A stretch of DNA of 63,375 nt from Chytridium lagenaria. Taxonomy: Eukaryota; Chytridiomycota; Chytridiomycetes; Chytridiales; Chytridiaceae. Shown piece after piece: positions 58,400 through 63,375 of this stretch. How positions within the stretch are numbered: position 1 is the first letter of the stretch; each line of letters opens with the position of its first letter. Under the pieces are notes generated by a model. That model did no database searches, was not told where the DNA came from, and worked only from the letters and a program-made list of their open reading frames with translations. The translations under genes and the position numbers were made by a program. Location of the stretch: positions 1 to 63,375 of the forward strand of contig JAHLKC010000183.1 of NCBI GenBank assembly GCA_025449115.1, given 5' to 3'.

Positions 58400-58567
58400 A
58401 AATACCGTGTGGGGATTAACGTGCGGGGATTAACGCTGACTCAAATGGCATGAGCAGCAAAATGAATAATAATTTTAGTTTAGAAATTAAGGTAGGAAAC
58501 AGTGCAGGGGCATAAATGAACTTAGTGAAATAAAGAATGCGGGTAAGTAAAACAAACTAGAAAGATC
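58400..58567 (-). mobile_element. old copia LTR B, split by a younger LTR
   Basis: Homologous to part of LTR A (GGATTAACGC...CTCAAATGGCATGAG, then GTAAGTAAAACAAACTAGAA). It is interrupted at 58567 by the solo LTR and resumes at 59072 with AGATCAAACCCAACA, which completes the terminal TGTTGGGTTT at 59086. Joining the two parts restores the same end as LTR A. Confidence 0.65.
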
Positions 58568-59071
58568 TGTTGAATACTTGTTGTTCACGGGGCTCAATTA
58601 AAACAAAGTTAAACGCACTTTTGCTCGAACAACGTTCTTGATTTATTTCGACTCAACACACGAGTCTTTAAATACTCAACAAAACGAACAAGTAAAGAGG
58701 AAGACAACACAAAGGTAAACCTATCGGAGACGCGTACACTCACGCGTTAAACTCTCCACTACAAAGATAAACAAATCAGAGAGCCTTGACGGGAACAAAG
58801 GGAATAAAGGCTAGAAGGGAATGTCCAATCACAAACAGGTACAGTTTTAATCAAAGTGGCATAAAGAAAATAAACCAATCAAGGAAGGTAAATCAAAGTG
58901 GGAAATTCAGAACGAGTCCAGAATGTAAATGAGAAGTCCAGTGGGCGCGTTCGCGCTCAACTCTAACGACGCGTAAATTCCAGAGCACTCTAGTGTTGCG
59001 CCCGACGTCGCGGACTAATGGTGCGAGTGATCCTGACGCGTCCTCGTAAGTCAAGTGAGCGAAACCCAACA
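58568..59071 (-). mobile_element. solo copia LTR with perfect 5-bp TSD
   Basis: 504-bp LTR in minus orientation, TGTTGGGTTTCGC at 59071 to ...GTATTCAACA at 58568. It is flanked by AGATC on both sides (58563-58567 and 59072-59076), the 5-bp target duplication of LTR elements. There is no internal region, so it formed by LTR-LTR recombination. It is very similar to the LTRs at 59839 and 60645 and inserted into old LTR B. Confidence 0.93.
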
Positions 59072-59087
59072 AGATCAAACCCAACAC

Positions 59088-59146
59088 AAAAACAACTTAG
59101 AGACAATAGAAGAATGTGGGTGAATGAAGAAAGATGAAACCCAACA
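59088..59146 (-). mobile_element. third old LTR terminal fragment
   Basis: About 59 bp (AACAACTTAGAGACAATAG...AAACCCAACA) repeat the 5'-terminal part of old LTRs A and B in the same orientation, with small differences. Too short to classify further. Confidence 0.55.
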
Positions 59147-59838
59147 GAAACCAACCAAGCTTTCCAACAATGAATGATAACCAAATCTTTGACGCCAATG
59201 GCATGCCTGTCTACTATGCAGATGCAAGCTACACAGTATATGATGAACAGGGTTTACAGAACTCAGCCTATCCATTGCCGTGATTTCAATTGAATCACAT
59301 ATAATTAAAGTCAAATACAACACGGACCAGTGAACACCTTGAAATCAGGCCATTATTATTATAATAAGCGGGAGCCATCCTCGCATGAGACAGGGCAGGG
59401 TTGCTCTTGAGTAAATTTGTTAATTTATTCATTACCAGTAATTAATCTAATGTATTGCCGTTTTTGTCATCATATCATTCCATTGCACCATTAGAACGAG
59501 TCAGAATAATGCTGGCCAGAATATATCATGGTAATGGTGTTGAGCATGTCCCTCTTGCTTTATTTAATTGCAAAGCAATCCAACGTTCATTCTGAAGTAT
59601 TGCAGCTGTCCCTTGGCAACCCATAAGGCTTTCCAAAAGCCCCTTTTTTATCTCATTAAGCTTGGCTTTTACTAGGGTTTTAAATCTTGTTCATACACCA
59701 ACAGATAAATATATTTGAAGATGATGCTTACTTGCGTAGACTTTTTGTCACGCGTTAGAACACCTGCTGGGTATAGTACACAACGTGACTATTTGCGTTG
59801 ATGTTTAGATGTTGTTACCAATATCACAAAGCGTGACA
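59147..59838. other. unassigned sequence between LTR clusters
   Basis: No coding frame or repeat recognised. It carries one ACGCGT hexamer (about 59754), otherwise rare outside the copia sequences. It may be further degraded transposon DNA. Confidence 0.35.
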
Positions 59839-60343
59839 TGTTGGGTTTCGCTCACTTGACTCACGAGGACGCATCAGGATCACTTGCACCATTAGTCCGC
59901 GGCGTTGGGCGCAACACTAGAGTGCTCTGGAATTTACGCGTCGTTAGAGTTGAGCGCGAACGCGCTCACTGGACTTCTACTTCACTCTCTGGACTCATTT
60001 CAATTTCCCACTTTGATTTACCTTCCTTGATTGGTTTATTTTCTTTATGCCAGTTTAATTATGACTCTACCTGTTTGTGATTGGACATTCCCTTTTAGCC
60101 TTTATTCCCTTTGTTCCCGTCAAGGCTCTCTGATTTGCTAACCTTTGTAGTGAAGAGTTAACGCGTGATGGCACGCGTCTCCGATAGGTTTACCTTTGTG
60201 TTGTCTTTCCTCTTACTTGTTTGTTTTTGTTTAAGTATTCAAAGACTCGTGTGTTGAGTCCAAATAAGTTAAGAACGTTGTTCGAGCAAAAGTCCGTTTA
60301 ACTTTGTTTTAATTTGAGCCCCGTGAACAACAAGTATTCAACA
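59839..60343 (+). mobile_element. copia LTR 1 (5' LTR of the interrupted element)
   Basis: 505-bp LTR, TGTTGGGTTTCGC...GTATTCAACA, followed by the PBS TGGTAGCA at 60345-60352 and the gag start at 60367. It differs from LTR 2 at scattered sites and small indels, so the two belong to separate insertions. Confidence 0.92.
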
Positions 60344-60366
60344 GTGGTAGCACTTCTTCTGACGAC

Positions 60367-60644
60367 ATGGGAAAGAAAGACGACTCAGATGACGAACGCA
60401 GCAAGCCAGTCAAGTTCGACGGGCAAGACTTTCACATCTGGAAACGTCGGATGACCACTTACCTCAAAGACAAGGGTCTTTGGGCGATCACTGAGATAGG
60501 ATTTACGCCGTACGTTAACGAGAACGCTCCAACCAAAGAAGAGAAGGATCTGCGGATCAAGGAGCAGTCGGCTAACGATCGTGCTAAGAACCGGATAGAG
60601 TCTCGAGTGACTGATTTGGTCTTACACTTGTTTGGAGAGGACTT
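60367..60644 (+). pseudogene. copia gag fragment interrupted by a sister element
   Basis: The first 93 codons of gag (MGKKDDSDDERSKPVKFDGQ... to ...LVLHLFGEDF) are nearly identical to the gag at 61167. They stop exactly where LTR 2 begins (60645), and the open frame then runs into LTR sequence to 60726. The remaining part of this element would lie beyond the inserted copy, outside the window. Confidence 0.9.
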
Positions 60645-61144
60645 TGTTGGGTTTCGCTCACTTGACTCACGAGGACGCGTCAGGATCACTCGCACCATTA
60701 GTCCGCGGCGTCGGGCGCAACACTAGAGTGCTCTGGAATTTACGCGTCGTTAGAGTTGAGCGCGAACGCGCCCACTGGACTTCTCATTTACATTCTGGAC
60801 TCGTTCTGAATTTCCACTTTGATTTACCTTCCTTGATTGGTTTATTTTCTTTATGCCAGTTTAATTATAACTCTACCTGTTTGTGATTGGACATTCCCTT
60901 CTAGCCTTTATTCCCTTTGTTCCCGTCAAGGCTCTCTGATTTGTTTATCTTTGTAGTGGAGAGTTTAACGCGTGAGTGTACGCGTCTCCGATAGGTTTAC
61001 CTTTGTGTTGTCTTTCCTCTTTACTTGTTCGTTTTGTTTCAGTATTTAAAGACTCGTGTTTTGAGTTGAAAAAAGAACGTTGTTCGAGCAAAAGTGCGTT
61101 TAACTTTGTTTTAATTGAGCCCCGTGAACAACAAGTATTCAACA
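60645..61144 (+). mobile_element. copia LTR 2 (5' LTR of the inserted element)
   Basis: 500-bp LTR with TG...CA termini inserted into the gag of the element whose LTR starts at 59839. The preceding five bases GACTT (60640-60644) should recur after its 3' LTR if it is a normal insertion. It contains four ACGCGT palindromes. Confidence 0.92.
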
Positions 61145-61145
61145 G

Positions 61146-61153
61146 TGGTAGCA
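61146..61153 (+). other. copia primer-binding site
   Basis: TGGTAGCA begins one base after the LTR end and is complementary to the 3' CCA end of a tRNA (initiator-Met type). It marks the start of minus-strand DNA synthesis. Confidence 0.7.
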
Positions 61154-61166
61154 CTTCTCTGACGAC

Positions 61167-63375
61167 ATGGGAAAGAAAGACGACTCAGATGACGAGCGCA
61201 GCAAGCCAGTCAAGTTCGACGGGCAAGACTTTCACATCTGGAAACGTCGGATGACCACTTACCTCAAAGACAAGGGTCTTTGGGCGATCACTGAGATAGG
61301 ATTTACGCCGTACGTTAACGAGAACGCTCCAACCAAAGAAGAGAAGGATCTGCGGATCAAGGAGCAGTCGGCTAACGATCGTGCTAAGAACCGGATAGAG
61401 TCTCGAGTGACTGATTCGGTCTTACACTTGATTGGCGAGGACTTCACGGCCAAGGAAGCGTGGGAGTGCCTCGTGTCATCATTTGAGCGTAAATCCCAAC
61501 CCAACCGCAACGCTCTCACACGCAAGCTCACGCGTCTCAGAATGAAGGAGGACGCGTCTTTACGCGTATTCGTTGCAGAACTTTCGACAATGGTCAACCA
61601 ACTCAAGGCAGCCGGCGAGGCTGTCTCCAACGAGCAACACATTGCTCACCTGCTCACCAAACTCCCGGAAGCTTACGACGTCGCGTTGCCAACATTGAAA
61701 CGGACGACAAAGCGGTCAAGGACTACAACCTGGTCGTTGCCAGGCTTCTCGACTGTGAAGAGAAGATCAAGGACCGCGTGGAGGCATCGGAGGAAGCGGA
61801 GGCCTTCTTCACGACAAGAGCGCGTAAGGGGAAGAAACCAGCAGGAAAGGACGCGTCGAAAGGTGGAGATAAAAGGTCAGTGACTTGTTTTAAGTGCAAG
61901 AAGATAGGACACTATGCGAACAAGTGTCGCTCTGGGAAGAAGAAGGACTCGGGGGAGTCAGTGATGATACCTCAGAGAACGAGAGAGATGGTGGTGGTAG
62001 GAACCGTCATCGTGGGAAGTGGTGGAAGAAGCGCGCCTCGGACAAGAAGAAGTCTGCAAACACGGCGCGTGCAAGTCCAATTGCCTTTATGGCTATTGTG
62101 CGTCAGGTTGACGCGGAGGCTGGGGAAGCCTTGTCGGTTAAGCTGGAGAAGCGGGATAACCGATGGATTCTGGACTCTGGAGCCACTCACCATATGACCT
62201 TCTCGAAGGAAGGATTGCGGGGTTACCGCGCCGCGAGCAGCCGCGTAAAAACTGCAGAGCACGGCGAAGGAATACGCGTGGAGGGAGTAGGAGATTTAAC
62301 CCTCAGCATCAAGGTCGGGAAGGCCACGCAAACGATCACGCTCAAGAACGTACTCTATGTGCCGGAGCTCACGCGTAATCTCATCTCTCTGGGTGCAGCA
62401 GCGTCGCGTGGCGTTGTTTTGGAGTCATCCAGCGGCAAGTATCGCCTCAGACACGTCGGATCGAACGACGTGACGGCAGAGTTCAAGGTTGAGGACAACC
62501 TATTTTATCTGGTGCAGCCAGACACCGCAGCAAACACCACGATGGGTGTGAAAAGCCAGTCGCTCAACAGCGCGCAGATTTGGCATCGACGGATGGGTCA
62601 CATCTCGATGAAGGCGGTGAAGAAGCTTGAAAAATCGGCAACGGGTGTACGCATCACGTTGTATAACGACGACGACGACGTGCTGTGCAAGGGATGCATT
62701 GAGGGGAAGCTTACGCGCTCCTCTCACCCGGAGAGAGTTGAGAAGGACTACAAAGTCTTGGAACGCGTTCACGTGGATTTGGCGGGACCCATGAAGCGGA
62801 AGAGCTTGGGAGGGTCGCGTTACTTCATGGTGGTTGTGGACGCGTCAACGGGTTACTGCAACACGTACATGCTCAAGGAAAAGAAGCAAGCGGTTCAGTA
62901 CATCAAGCAGTACAAGAGAGAGGCCGAGGCACTCACAGGTCGACGGATTGACGCGTTGAGATACTCGGAAAGGAACCCTGAGGAGATGGAACGACTTCGA
63001 GAAAAGCCGCATCTCCTGGAGATTGTTGCAGATAACGGTGGGGAATTTAAGAACAAGCAGCTGGAGGCATGGTGCCTGGAGGAAGGCATCAAGCTCACGT
63101 TCACCATGCCCCTACACGCCTCAGCAGAACGGTGTGCGGAAAGAATGAATCGGTCGCTCATTGAGAAGGCAAAGTGCATGCTTAGCGACGCGAGTCTTGA
63201 CGACAAATTCTGGGGAGAGGCCGTTACGTGTGCCACGTACTTGTACAATCGATCTCCTCGTAAGGATGGGATTTCACCTCTGGAAGGCTTCACGGGAAGG
63301 AAGCCTAACCTGAAACGCGTTCGAATCTTCGGTTGCGCATGTTACGCGCACGTCCCAAAGGAACGACGGAAGAAG
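61167..63375 (+). mobile_element. Ty1/copia gag-protease-integrase (continues past window)
   Basis: Gag from MGKKDDSDDERSKPVKFDGQ with SFERKSQPNRNALTRKLTRL (UBN2/gag family). The zinc knuckle CFKCKKIGHYANKC lies near 61890. The protease has WILDSGATHHM (D-S/T-G type), and GAG-pre-integrase has IWHRRMGHISM and CKGCIEGK. The integrase core has VHVDLAGPM, FMVVVDASTGYC, IVADNGGEFKN and ERMNRSLIEKAKCML. The order protease-integrase without reverse transcriptase before it is copia-type; the reverse transcriptase must follow outside the window. One base appears lost at 61686-61688 and another shift lies near 61960. A +1/-1 pair at about 63112 and 63136 scrambles the usual Y-T-P-Q-Q-N-G-V block while keeping the frame around it. 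Such lesions could be errors in an otherwise young element. Confidence 0.9.

Noticed and set aside
60632..60886. Open frame across LTR 2 (84 codons), also seen at LTR 1
   Set aside because: It is within the LTR U3 region in a repeated element with no start context or family; conservation is explained by the LTR itself.

Overview
This window is from a compact, intron-rich fungal genome. Introns are mostly 35-60 nt (GTATG/GTAAG...YAG) and neighbouring genes are often only tens of bases apart. Two genes are cilium or basal-body families, a CCDC61/VFL3-like protein and a PIH1-domain dynein-assembly factor. That argues for a zoosporic (flagellated) fungus, most likely a chytrid. Fungal signatures include a GPI-anchored GH26-like wall enzyme, BUB2, SPC25, BUD23, a PIB1-like FYVE-RING protein and a Num1/Mcp5-type PH protein.

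Layout. 1-13.7 kb: a Nup159/Nup214-like nucleoporin (runs off the left edge), a PHD-zinc knuckle-PHD protein, and a very large TPR protein. 15.3-19.3 kb: tandem GH26-like paralogues, the first with two single-base lesions. 19.6-26.3 kb: an eIF4G gene (N-terminal region, MIF4G, MA3) followed by a decayed eIF4G duplicate with rearranged segment order. 26.9-36.8 kb: SPC25, CCDC61, histidyl-tRNA synthetase, a dual-specificity phosphatase, an ankyrin-repeat protein and a single-pass membrane protein. 37.0-37.7 kb: a 721-bp MITE with 32-bp inverted repeats and TA target duplication. 38.3-54.5 kb: a LEA-2-like membrane protein, a Kazal remnant, BUB2, a PIH1 protein, BUD23, a coiled-coil/PH cortical protein, an ankyrin-DysF protein and a FYVE-RING protein. 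55.9-63.4 kb: a transposon graveyard with a decayed Helitron and an old copia element. It also holds a solo LTR (perfect 5-bp TSD) nested in an older LTR, and a copia element inserted into the gag of a sister copy. That last element runs off the right edge.

Many well conserved genes, including essential ones (histidyl-tRNA synthetase, BUD23, BUB2 neighbours), contain isolated +1/-1 base shifts, often in short homopolymers. The simplest reading is uncorrected indel error in the assembly. Apparent pseudogenes here must be judged against that background, and gene spans below are given from first to last recognisable coding base across introns and shifts.
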